A stretch of DNA of 64,000 nt from Nakamurella sp. A5-74 (GTDB lineage Bacteria; Actinomycetota; Actinomycetes; Mycobacteriales; Nakamurellaceae). Both the position numbers and the translations under genes were made by a program. Position 1 is the first letter of the stretch. Each line of letters starts with the position of its first letter. The stretch is taken from contig NZ_CP159218.1 in NCBI RefSeq assembly GCF_040438885.1, forward strand, positions 3,658,001-3,722,000, given 5' to 3'. The notes below the pieces were generated by a model, which saw only the letters and a list, made by a program, of their open reading frames with translations, ran no database searches and had not been told where the DNA came from. Below are positions 51,359 through 62,170 of the stretch, piece by piece.

Positions 51359-52462
51359 TCAATCGGAGTCGTTGCCCCGGTTGAACATCTTCCCGGCGGC
51401 CTCGCCGATCTTCGATCCGGCCTTCGCGAGCTGATCGCCCAACGAGTTGAGGGTGGTCATGATCGGGTCGGTCGAATCGGCGGCGGCATCCTTGTACGAC
51501 TTCGCGGCCGAGCCGAGATCCTCGCCCAGGTCATCGGTTGGCTTGTCGGCGTCGCGGCGCTGGTAGGTACCGCCGATGATGGCGCGGTACTCCTCGGAAG
51601 CGGCCCAGCGCTGCAACTGCGCGGCCCGCACGACGGCCATCGGATGGCTCATCCCCTCCACCGCGCGGAACTTGTGGATCGAATCGCGGATGTCACCGAC
51701 ATTCTCGTACTCGGTGGCCTGCTGCAGGAACGACGGAATGTCGATCTCGTCGGTGTCGGTCCCGCCGGCCAGGAACAGGTGAGTCCGCAGCGCCGCTCCC
51801 GGATCCTGGCTGCAGAGCAGGCCGGCCCGGTCGGCCGTCAGTTCGGCCTTGCGGAACCATTCACGCAACGCGGCGATGATCGCGCGCAGTCCGAGCGCAC
51901 CCGCCGGCACCCAGGACACTGTGTGCTGCAGGCTGAGCAGCCGCAGCAGCAGGGTACGCAGCACCGCATGGCCGGACAGCACGTGGCCCATCTCGTGCCC
52001 GATCACGAACCGCAGGCTCTCGTCGTCGAGCGCCTCCACCAGGCCGGTGGTGAGCACGATGAACGGCTCGTCGATGCCGACCGTCATGGCGTTGGCGACC
52101 GGATTCCGGTCGATGAACACGTGCGGGACGGCGTCCAGGTCGAGGGTGGCGGCACACTCCTGACGCATCGCCTCGATCCGCGGGTACTGCTTCTCCCCCA
52201 CCCGGATCGAGCTCGCCAGCGCCATCAGCCGCTCGCCGCGTTCCGGAAAGATGCCCGACAGCGTGCGCAGGATGTCCGACAGCCCCGGCACGGCTCGCAT
52301 GGTGGCGAGCACCCCGCGATCCGCAGGATGCTCGTAGGCGCGCGGGCTGATGCCGGGGAACGTCACCCGACCGGGCCTGGGAGTGACAGCCTTCGACGGC
52401 CGCTTCCGGCCGCCCTTCGCGCCGCCCGTGCCCGCGTCGTTGCCGCTGTTCTGGTCTGCCAT
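51359..52462 (-). CDS. M48-family metallopeptidase (HtpX/YcaL-like)
   Basis: The 367-residue protein carries the zinc site HEMGH (His156, Glu157, His160) with the downstream Glu in FRKAELTADRAGLL, and the substrate-groove FIVLTTGLVEALDDESL. One or two hydrophobic stretches (LLRLLSLQHTVSWVPAGALGLRAIIAAL) suggest membrane association. A C-terminal acidic/Lys tail ends at the stop. GGGGAG precedes the ATG. Role probably protein quality control at the membrane. Confidence 0.9.
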   Translation of the reverse strand: MADQNSGNDAGTGGAKGGRKRPSKAVTPRPGRVTFPGISPRAYEHPADRGVLATMRAVPGLSDILRTLSGIFPERGERLMALASSIRVGEKQYPRIEAMRQECAATLDLDAVPHVFIDRNPVANAMTVGIDEPFIVLTTGLVEALDDESLRFVIGHEMGHVLSGHAVLRTLLLRLLSLQHTVSWVPAGALGLRAIIAALREWFRKAELTADRAGLLCSQDPGAALRTHLFLAGGTDTDEIDIPSFLQQATEYENVGDIRDSIHKFRAVEGMSHPMAVVRAAQLQRWAASEEYRAIIGGTYQRRDADKPTDDLGEDLGSAAKSYKDAAADSTDPIMTTLNSLGDQLAKAGSKIGEAAGKMFNRGNDSD

Positions 52463-52582
52463 GAGCTCTCCCCGGTCCCGCGGCCCCCTCGTCGGCGCCC
52501 TCTCGACCACTGTAGGTCGATCTGTCCTGGAAGGTAGCGGTTGTCCGGTGCCCATCATCATCCCGCCACCCACTCTGCGATC

Positions 52583-52594
52583 TAGTCTTCCCGG
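52583..52594 (+). promoter_or_regulatory. Leaderless -10 box of the M20 peptidase gene
   Basis: TAGTCT (52583-52588), TCCCGG, ATG at 52595. Confidence 0.55.
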
Positions 52595-53965
52595 ATGAGC
52601 ACCGCGCCGTCCGACTCCGTACTGGGGCACGAGGACAAGGCCGCGGTGGAGGCGCTCCGTGCGGTGGTCCGCATTGCGACCGTCGCGCACCGCGACGCCG
52701 ACGTCCACGACCCGGAGCCCTTCGACGACTTCGTGGAGGAATTGGCCGGCCGGTTCCCGCTGCTGCACGAGGCCTGCGAGATCACCCAGCACTGCGGGCA
52801 CGCGCTGCTGCTGCGCTGGCCCGGTCGCGGCCCGGCACACCAGGACGCCACGGCCGGCCCGGTGGTGTTGATGGCACATTCGGACGTCGTCCCGATCGAC
52901 CCGGACGACGACTGGCAGCATCCGCCCTTCTCCGCAGACCTGGCAGACGGCTTCATCTGGGGCCGGGGCACCCTGGACTGCAAGGGCTCGTTGATTGCGC
53001 TCTGCAGCGCCGCCGAACGGCTGCTGGCCGAGGGCTTCTCACCCCGGCGCGACATCTGGTTCTCCTTCGGCTGCAACGAGGAGATCGCTGGTACCGCAGC
53101 GACTTCCGCCATCGAGCTGCTGCAGGCGCGAGATGTCCGGCCGTGGTTCGTGCTCGACGAGGGGGGCGCCGTTGTCGATGACGGGTTCCCGGGGATGACA
53201 GGTCCGATCGCGATGATCGGGGTCGCGGAGAAGGGCCTGCTCGATCTCGAACTCCGCGCCGAGGCCGCTGGCGGGCACGCCTCCACTCCGACCCGGGGCG
53301 GTGCGACCGCCACCCTCGCACGGGCGATCGTGCGCCTGGACGAGCATCCCTTCCCCACCAACGTGCCGGCCGCGACCGTCGCGATGCTCGAGGTGATGGC
53401 CACCCGGCTGCGGGCGCCGCTCGGCCGGGCGCTGGCACTGTTGACGAAGCGGCCCCGGTTGCTCGCAGCGGCATTGCAGCGCGCCGGCGCCGAACCGGCG
53501 GCGATGACCAGGACCACCACCGCGATCACCCAGCTCCGTGGGTCTCGGGGAGCGAACGTCATCGCCACCACTGCCACCGCGACGGTCAACCTGCGGATCA
53601 TGATCGGCGAGACCGTGGAGGGGACCATCGAGCAGGTACGGCGGATCGTGCGCGACAATGACGTCACGCTGACGGCGCTGTCGTCGAGCGAACCGAGCGC
53701 GGTCGCGCCCGTGGACGAGGCGTTCGAGCTGCTCGGTGAGACGCTCGCCGCCGTCATGCCCGACGTCGTTCCCGCCCCGTACGTGGTGATGGCCGCGACC
53801 GACGGTCGGTTCTTCCAGCAGAGCTTCCCACGTGTCTACCGATTCAACCCGTTCCGGATGAGCGTCGATCTGCGCAGGACCCTGCACAACGTCGACGAAC
53901 GTATCGGGGTGGCGGATTACCTCGAGGGAATCCGTTGGTATGCAGCACTTCTCGGAAGGCTCTGA
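52595..53965 (+). CDS. M20-family metallopeptidase (PM20D1/carboxypeptidase-like)
   Basis: The 456-residue protein has M20 metal motifs: MAHSDVVPIDPDDDWQHPPFSA (first His/Asp), GRGTLDCKG (bridging Asp), GCNEEIAG (catalytic Glu/Glu) and LDLELRAEAAGGHAS for the dimerisation domain. Such enzymes hydrolyse peptides or N-acyl amino acids. It is divergent from the M48 gene, and the MFS exporter gene starts two bases after its stop, so hydrolysis and export may be linked. Confidence 0.9.
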   Translation: MSTAPSDSVLGHEDKAAVEALRAVVRIATVAHRDADVHDPEPFDDFVEELAGRFPLLHEACEITQHCGHALLLRWPGRGPAHQDATAGPVVLMAHSDVVPIDPDDDWQHPPFSADLADGFIWGRGTLDCKGSLIALCSAAERLLAEGFSPRRDIWFSFGCNEEIAGTAATSAIELLQARDVRPWFVLDEGGAVVDDGFPGMTGPIAMIGVAEKGLLDLELRAEAAGGHASTPTRGGATATLARAIVRLDEHPFPTNVPAATVAMLEVMATRLRAPLGRALALLTKRPRLLAAALQRAGAEPAAMTRTTTAITQLRGSRGANVIATTATATVNLRIMIGETVEGTIEQVRRIVRDNDVTLTALSSSEPSAVAPVDEAFELLGETLAAVMPDVVPAPYVVMAATDGRFFQQSFPRVYRFNPFRMSVDLRRTLHNVDERIGVADYLEGIRWYAALLGRL

Positions 53966-53966
53966 C

Positions 53967-55439
53967 ATGTCCGGTCGTGGCGCCCGCTCGGTCCCGTCTG
54001 CCGCCGTCCCGCTGGCCGGGATCGTGGGCTTCCTGGTGTGCGTCGAGCTCGCTTCCGGTGTGCTGCAGGGTTTCTACACACCGATCTTCACCGACATCGC
54101 CGACCGACTGTCGATCGCCCACGGCGACGTGAACTGGTTCGAGGCTGCGCAGTTGCTGGTCTCGGCGCTGGTGGTGCCGGTGCTCTCGCGGCTCGGCGAT
54201 CTGGTCGGTCACCGCGCAATCCTGTTGGGTTCCACCGTCGTCACCGCGCTGGCGTCGTGGGCGGTGGCGTTCGCGCCGAGCTTCGGCACCTTCCTGATTG
54301 CCTGGGCCCTGCAGGGCTTCTACGTCGTGTGGTTGCCTCTGGAGGTGGCGATCATCCACCGCCGGACTGCGGGTGACGAGCGTCGGACCCGCGGCGCTGC
54401 AGGCATTCTCGTGGGCGCGCTCGAGCTGGGCGTGATCATCGCGGCGCTGGCCAGCGGCGCGCTGGTCACGTCGATGTCGCTGACCACCGTGCTGATGATC
54501 CCCGCGGTGATCGTCACGCTCGCAGCGGTCGCCATCTATTTCGGCGTGCACGAGCCGCGGACCCCCGGCGCAGCCAGGATCGACTGGCGGGGATTCGCCC
54601 TGCTCACCGTCGCGCTCGCGCTGCTGATGGCCGGACTGGTGGTGCTGCGCCTCACCGGACCGGCCGACCTGCGACCGTGGATCGTGATCATCGCGGCCGC
54701 GGCCATCGGCGTGCCGTTCGTCCGGTGGGAATTGCGGGCCACGGCGCCGCTGGTCGATCTGCGAGTACTCGGTGCCCGCGGGCAGTGGCCGATCCAGCTG
54801 ACCGCTTTCCTGTTCGGCGCGTCGGTGCTGGGCGCCCAGATCCCGCTGTCCACCTACGCCAGAACAGATCCGGCCGTCGCCGGTTACGGGCTGGGGGCGA
54901 GCGCGTCGACGTTGTCGCTGCTGATCGGCGGGTACGTGCTCGCACTGGCGGTCGGGGCGCTGACATACCCGCTGGTGGCGCGCCGCACCGGCAGCCGGAG
55001 CGCCATGACCGGCGCCGCGGTGCTGGTCGGGGTCGGCTACCTGCTGTTCCTGCCGCTGCACAGCGGGATGGGGCAGCTGACGCTCAACATGGTGATCGCC
55101 GGGCTCGGATCCGGCGCCCTGGTGGCCGCCCTGCCGGCCGCCGCGGTGGCCGCCGCCCCGAGCGGACACTCGGGCTTCGCCGCCGGGATGACGAACACCA
55201 CCAAGACCATCGGCGGCGCCATCGCCTCCAGCATCTTCGCGATCGCGCTGGCCGCCACCGGTTCCATCCAGGACGTCGACGAACGCGGCATCTACCCGCC
55301 CTTCAGCGGCTATCTGACGGTGTGGACGATCTGCGGAGTGACGGCCCTGATCGCGGCAGTGAGCCTGGTGGCGCTGGCGCGGGGCGGCGAGGGCGCGAGC
55401 GTACCGCTGGCGAAAGGTGTTGTTGCGGGCGACAAGTAG
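53967..55439 (+). CDS. MFS transporter, DHA2 (14-TM) drug exporter type
   Basis: The 490-residue protein has about 14 membrane helices, the motif-A-like SRLGDLVGHRAILLGST between TM2 and TM3, and GAAGILVGALELGVIIAAL with motif C character. DHA2 members export drugs and small metabolites by proton antiport. GGAAGG precedes ATG 53967; it overlaps nothing but starts two bases after the M20 stop. Substrate unknown. Confidence 0.88.
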   Translation: MSGRGARSVPSAAVPLAGIVGFLVCVELASGVLQGFYTPIFTDIADRLSIAHGDVNWFEAAQLLVSALVVPVLSRLGDLVGHRAILLGSTVVTALASWAVAFAPSFGTFLIAWALQGFYVVWLPLEVAIIHRRTAGDERRTRGAAGILVGALELGVIIAALASGALVTSMSLTTVLMIPAVIVTLAAVAIYFGVHEPRTPGAARIDWRGFALLTVALALLMAGLVVLRLTGPADLRPWIVIIAAAAIGVPFVRWELRATAPLVDLRVLGARGQWPIQLTAFLFGASVLGAQIPLSTYARTDPAVAGYGLGASASTLSLLIGGYVLALAVGALTYPLVARRTGSRSAMTGAAVLVGVGYLLFLPLHSGMGQLTLNMVIAGLGSGALVAALPAAAVAAAPSGHSGFAAGMTNTTKTIGGAIASSIFAIALAATGSIQDVDERGIYPPFSGYLTVWTICGVTALIAAVSLVALARGGEGASVPLAKGVVAGDK

Positions 55440-55490
55440 CGCCTTCTCGCCAGCAACAACCCGTGACACCAGCGACAACCGGCGCGGCTC

Positions 55491-56063
55491 TCAGGCCTCG
55501 GGCTCAGGGTCGGCCCCGGGCTCGCGCGGCAGCTGCGCACACACCAGTTCGCCCTTGACGGCGTACTCGGCGAGCAGGTCCACGGCCTCATCGCCCAACG
55601 GGTTGACGCCCCGGCCGACAGCCAGCGAGTGCGCGACCAACACGTGCAGGCACTTGACCCGGTCGGGCATCCCGCCGGCCGTCACCGCTTGGCCCAGCTC
55701 TCCCAGGGCGTTGCGGGTGGCGAGGTAGCTGTCGTGGGCGTGCTGGTAGTCGGCCGCCAGGTCGAGATCCTCGGTGAGCCGGTGGGTCATCTCGGCCATC
55801 AGACCTTCCGACTCCATCCGGCTGACGATCGTCGCCAGCATCGAGCAGGTCAGGTAGTAGAGCGTGGGGAACGGCGTCCCGTCCTCCAGCCGGGGCGCCG
55901 TCTGCAGCACGGCCGGCACGCCGTGTCCGCAGCGATAGGCCGTACCGACAACCCCGCGGGGCCGTCTGCCGAGCTGGCCGAGGACGAGTTCGGCATCCGC
56001 CTCGGTCCACGGCTCGACCTGCTGGGGCGCTCCCCAGGCGAGGTCAGCCACCGGGCTGGACAT
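55491..56063 (-). CDS. DUF501 protein (Rv1025-like)
   Basis: The 190-residue protein matches DUF501: VLGQLGRRPRGVVGTAYRCGHGVPAVLQTAPRLEDGTPFPTLYYLTC, SRMESEGLM, and GMPDRVKCLHVLVAHSLAVGRGVNPLGDEAV with conserved Cys and His residues that could bind metal. It always accompanies ftsB, eno and ppx in actinobacteria, suggesting a housekeeping role, but the reaction is unknown. Its start overlaps the end of ftsB by 20 bases. Confidence 0.9.
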   Translation of the reverse strand: MSSPVADLAWGAPQQVEPWTEADAELVLGQLGRRPRGVVGTAYRCGHGVPAVLQTAPRLEDGTPFPTLYYLTCSMLATIVSRMESEGLMAEMTHRLTEDLDLAADYQHAHDSYLATRNALGELGQAVTAGGMPDRVKCLHVLVAHSLAVGRGVNPLGDEAVDLLAEYAVKGELVCAQLPREPGADPEPEA

Positions 56064-56655
56064 CGGCGCTGACGGTGTCCCAGAGCTTGGCGTACCAGGG
56101 CCCCGCGGCCGGAGGTGTCGCAGTCTTCGCATCGGTCGTCGAACCGCTGCTGGTCGGGGTCGCCGATTTCGGCGGAATCACCCGGTACACGGTCTGGCCG
56201 GGCGAGACGTACTGCAGCCGACGTCGAGCCTCGGCAGCCACATAGTCGGGGTCGGAAAGGGCGCGCTTTCGCTCCTCCAGGGCGGCCTTCTGCGCCTGCA
56301 GTCGCTCGATCTGCTGCTGGGCCGCAGCCAGGTCGCTCTGGCGGGCGATGTAGCTGCGCAGCGGGCCGGCGACGGCCACCGCCACGATGGCCAGTGCCAG
56401 GCCCAGGGCCAGCGTCTGGCGCAGCAGCCCGGCGCGGGCTGCCGGCGCGGCCGGTCCACCGACGGACAACTTCGGCAGCCGCGAGGTGGGCCCGTCCGAG
56501 CTCCGCGCCGCATCGTTGCGGGAACGGGGGCGTTCGGACCGTCCGCCGGGTCCGCTCGGGCCGCGTCGGGCGGAAGAGCCCGAGCGCGCCGCACCGCCCG
56601 GTCCACTGGACCGGGCGGTGCGGTCAGGACGGCGTCCTGGATTGCGATGAGTCAT
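56044..56655 (-). CDS. ftsB: FtsB/DivIC-like septum formation initiator
   Basis: The 203-residue protein has an ~80-residue Arg/Ser/Gly/Pro-rich cytoplasmic tail, one membrane helix (TLALGLALAIVAVAVAGPL, about 80-98), a coiled coil (SDLAAAQQQIERLQAQKAALEERKRAL) and the conserved LSDPDYVAAEARRRLQYVSPGQTVYRVIP. FtsB works with FtsL and FtsQ in the divisome. Located between eno and DUF501, as in Rv1023-Rv1025. Confidence 0.92.
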   Translation of the reverse strand: MTHRNPGRRPDRTARSSGPGGAARSGSSARRGPSGPGGRSERPRSRNDAARSSDGPTSRLPKLSVGGPAAPAARAGLLRQTLALGLALAIVAVAVAGPLRSYIARQSDLAAAQQQIERLQAQKAALEERKRALSDPDYVAAEARRRLQYVSPGQTVYRVIPPKSATPTSSGSTTDAKTATPPAAGPWYAKLWDTVSADVQPGG

Positions 56656-56693
56656 GTCGTCCTGGGTGCTCGAAGATCAGACCTCGTCGGAGG

Positions 56694-59668
<2,975 letters not shown>

Positions 59669-59708
59669 CCGATCACCGCGATCTCGCTCGGACGGCCGGA
59701 CTGGAGCG

Positions 59709-60674
59709 TCACGCCTTCTGCCTGCGGCACGCCAGCGTGAGCGTGGCCGCGCCGAGCGCCACCACCACCAGGCTGGTCATCGCCAAGCCCATGTGTGCGG
59801 CACTGTAACTGCCGTACTCGTCCGCCCAGAACGAGTCGACCACTTGTCGGTTGGCGTCGGCGCTGAAGTGCATGACCGTGGCGACCCACCCGGCCGGTGA
59901 GTACGGGTACAGCGCGTTGTCGAATGTGGAGGCGAAGCTCAGGGCGAGCAGAGCCATCACGACCACGAAGGCGAGCACCAGCTGGCGTGTCAAGACCGCG
60001 AATGCGACCGCGAGCAGGGCGACCGCACACATCATCAAGTAGCCACGAACCGCATCGATCAACGACTGCTGCAGGAGATTGTCCGGTGCGGGCAATGGCT
60101 CGGAAATGGGAACGATCCCGGCGACGACGACTCCCAGGGTGCTCGCCAGCAGGACAGACACGGGTGCGACCAGTGCTGTGACGCTCTTGAGAACGACGAT
60201 GCGATTGGTACCGAGCGCGGCAATCGCCGGACGCGCGACACCCGAACTCCACAGTGACGTGACGTGTAGCGCCACCAACAGGGTCACAGCGATGAAACCC
60301 ACCATTGATGCGCTCTGCCTGGACGCGAATCCCAGGGCCCCTGAAAGGGACGTCGAGGACACGCTTTCTTCCACCAGCTGGTGATATTCGATCAGGCTAC
60401 CGAAGTACGTATGCCTTCCTGGCCCCAGGGTCGCCAGACACGCAGAGGCGTTCCAGGAATCCAACAGCAGCGCACACGGACCCGAAGTGTTGTCGGCGAC
60501 ACCACCTTTCTCGGCCAGCCCCTTACGGATGGTACTCAAAACGCGGACCCCTGCATTCCTGGTGATCCAGGACGTCATTCCAGCGAACGCGAAGACCGCA
60601 ACATAGACGAACCAGAACGCCCGCCTGCGAAGAAAGAGAGACAGATCCGCTCTGATCTCGGCTCCGGTGATCAT
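59709..60674 (-). CDS. ABC transporter permease, paralogue A of a tandem pair
   Basis: The 321-residue protein has six membrane helices and a large loop after TM1 with a Cys pair (CALLLDSWNASAC), like its tandem paralogue. Its ATG overlaps the ATPase stop by three bases (TCA/CAT overlap), so it is translationally coupled. Duplication followed by divergence suggests a heterodimeric channel. Neither matches a permease family I can name with certainty; ABC-2/LanE-G-like immunity or export subunits are the nearest general type. Confidence 0.8.
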   Translation of the reverse strand: MITGAEIRADLSLFLRRRAFWFVYVAVFAFAGMTSWITRNAGVRVLSTIRKGLAEKGGVADNTSGPCALLLDSWNASACLATLGPGRHTYFGSLIEYHQLVEESVSSTSLSGALGFASRQSASMVGFIAVTLLVALHVTSLWSSGVARPAIAALGTNRIVVLKSVTALVAPVSVLLASTLGVVVAGIVPISEPLPAPDNLLQQSLIDAVRGYLMMCAVALLAVAFAVLTRQLVLAFVVVMALLALSFASTFDNALYPYSPAGWVATVMHFSADANRQVVDSFWADEYGSYSAAHMGLAMTSLVVVALGAATLTLACRRQKA

Positions 60675-61555
60675 CTGTCACCCACCGCTTCCCGATAGAA
60701 CAGCTCGAGATCGGATCCGACAGATTCCTGGGACACCGTGATTTGGAGCTCGCGAAGTCTCTGCCGCACGGAGTCAGCAGCACCCACTTCGACATAGAGC
60801 ACGTTTCCCAGCACCTTCAGTACCACATCGCCTAGATCGGCGGCCACGGCATTCGCGTCAGCGGACGGGTCGATGCGGAAGCTCGCATTGCGCCGGTCGA
60901 TACTCGATCGGTCGAGCTGTCGTCGGATGACTCCGCCCTGCAGTACGACTATCTCGTCGCAGCACTGCTCCGCGATGGCGAGCTGGTGGGTCGAGACCAG
61001 TACCGCACAGCCGTTCGTTGCGAGCCCGCGGATCAGGCTCACCATGCTGTCCGTCTGCTCGGGGTCAAGTCCGTTGAACGGCTCGTCGAGCACCACCAAC
61101 CGAGGACGGCCCAGGATGGCGATCGCCACGCCCAGACGCTGACGCATTCCGTGCGAGAGTCGGCTGATCCGGCGACGCCGGAACTCTGTCAGGTCAACGG
61201 CTTCCAGAACATCCTCGACATCCTGCTGCGTGCGGCCCTTCATCAGCCGCCAGTAGTTGAGTTCTGCATTCACCGATTGCCATCGGTACAGACCGGGCTC
61301 GTCGATGAGCACGCCGATGTCTTCGCGAGGCGGCGCCTCCCAGGATCCTGCGGTAGGGCGGAGAAGCCCGACCAGAGTGCGCATCAGCGTGCTCTTGCCC
61401 GCTCCGTTCGGGCCGAGCAGGCCGGTGACAGACGAACCACGGATCTCCATCGACACGTCGACGAGCGCCGCACCATGGCCGCGGAAGTTCTGTGTGAGGG
61501 CGGTGGCCCGAGCGACAATGCCCAGACGCTCAATGTCGGAGATCTCCTGCTGCAT
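60671..61555 (-). CDS. ABC transporter ATP-binding protein (ABC-2/bacteriocin-type)
   Basis: The 294-residue protein has Walker A LLGPNGAGKST, Q-loop-region VLIDEPGLYRW, signature LSHGMRQRLGVAIAIL, Walker B LVVLDEPFNGLD and the H-loop STHQ. LSHGMRQR and the C-terminal ~80-residue extension are typical of ATPases of ABC-2 export or bacteriocin-immunity systems. ATG 61555 is chosen, 15 bases after the upstream stop; GTG 61588 would overlap that gene. It serves the two downstream permeases. Confidence 0.87.
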   Translation of the reverse strand: MQQEISDIERLGIVARATALTQNFRGHGAALVDVSMEIRGSSVTGLLGPNGAGKSTLMRTLVGLLRPTAGSWEAPPREDIGVLIDEPGLYRWQSVNAELNYWRLMKGRTQQDVEDVLEAVDLTEFRRRRISRLSHGMRQRLGVAIAILGRPRLVVLDEPFNGLDPEQTDSMVSLIRGLATNGCAVLVSTHQLAIAEQCCDEIVVLQGGVIRRQLDRSSIDRRNASFRIDPSADANAVAADLGDVVLKVLGNVLYVEVGAADSVRQRLRELQITVSQESVGSDLELFYREAVGDR

Positions 61556-61569
61556 TCTGTTTGCCCGCG

Positions 61570-61953
61570 TCAGCGAGGATAGGTCCACGTGAATTTGACG
61601 GTTACCGCTCGGTCGTTACTGCGAAAGCGGAGGAAATGATCGCCGTTGTCATCGGAGTTCCATGCCGCACCAACATTCCTTCCGCAGGCGATACCTTTTC
61701 GGCCCTGCGGATTGTTCGGCTCGAAGAAAAAGTCCTGGTAGAGCTCGACTGAGATGGTCGCGCCCGTGCACGTCGCTTCGGTATACGCCAAATGTCGCCC
61801 CGCTGCCGTTGCGTTCAACGAGACAGTGTCCAGCTCGCGAGTGTAGTCACCGCGACCGCTGTAGGTCGCAGCAAGGGCCGGAGCTGCGAAAGCAATCACC
61901 GCCGATGACGTCATGGTAGCCACTGCCGCAATTCGCTTGAGTTTGCCGTTCAC
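61570..61953 (-). CDS. Small secreted protein of unknown function, first gene of an ABC operon
   Basis: The 127-residue protein has a clear signal peptide (MNGKLKRIAAVATMTSSA..., cleavage after APALA near residue 28) and a ~99-residue mature part with two cysteines (ATCTGAT, GIACGRN), aromatic strands (LYQDFFFEP, FLRFRSND, VKFTWTYPR) and a predicted all-beta character. It has no recognisable family. The GTG has a GGGGAT ribosome binding site. GC content is lower than neighbours. As leader of an ABC cassette it could be an exported toxin/bacteriocin or the ligand the transporter handles. Confidence 0.7.
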   Translation of the reverse strand: MNGKLKRIAAVATMTSSAVIAFAAPALAATYSGRGDYTRELDTVSLNATAAGRHLAYTEATCTGATISVELYQDFFFEPNNPQGRKGIACGRNVGAAWNSDDNGDHFLRFRSNDRAVTVKFTWTYPR

Positions 61954-62170
61954 ACGATCCCCGATTCTTTGGTCGGAGGACTCCCCCCCCCGGTTCGGGA
62001 GAAAGCTACCACACGCATCTGGATGACGGTGGCAACTGACCCTTGAGCCTGCCTGTGCGCGCACGCCCGGCCGTCCGGCAGGACCTCGACCGCTCGAGAC
62101 CTCTGCATCCGCTCCGGCGGCGGCGCGCCTGTCAGGGGTCCCGATCAGACAGCGTGCCATTCTCTGACTC
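61954..62170. other. Divergent intergenic region with a G9 tract
   Basis: The 217 bases between the secreted-protein and TerD-nuclease starts include nine consecutive C (61983-61991; G9 on the coding strand), 30 bases before the GTG. No clear -35/-10 is seen for the secreted-protein gene; CATTCT at 62158-62163 lies seven bases before the TerD ATG. Confidence 0.55.
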
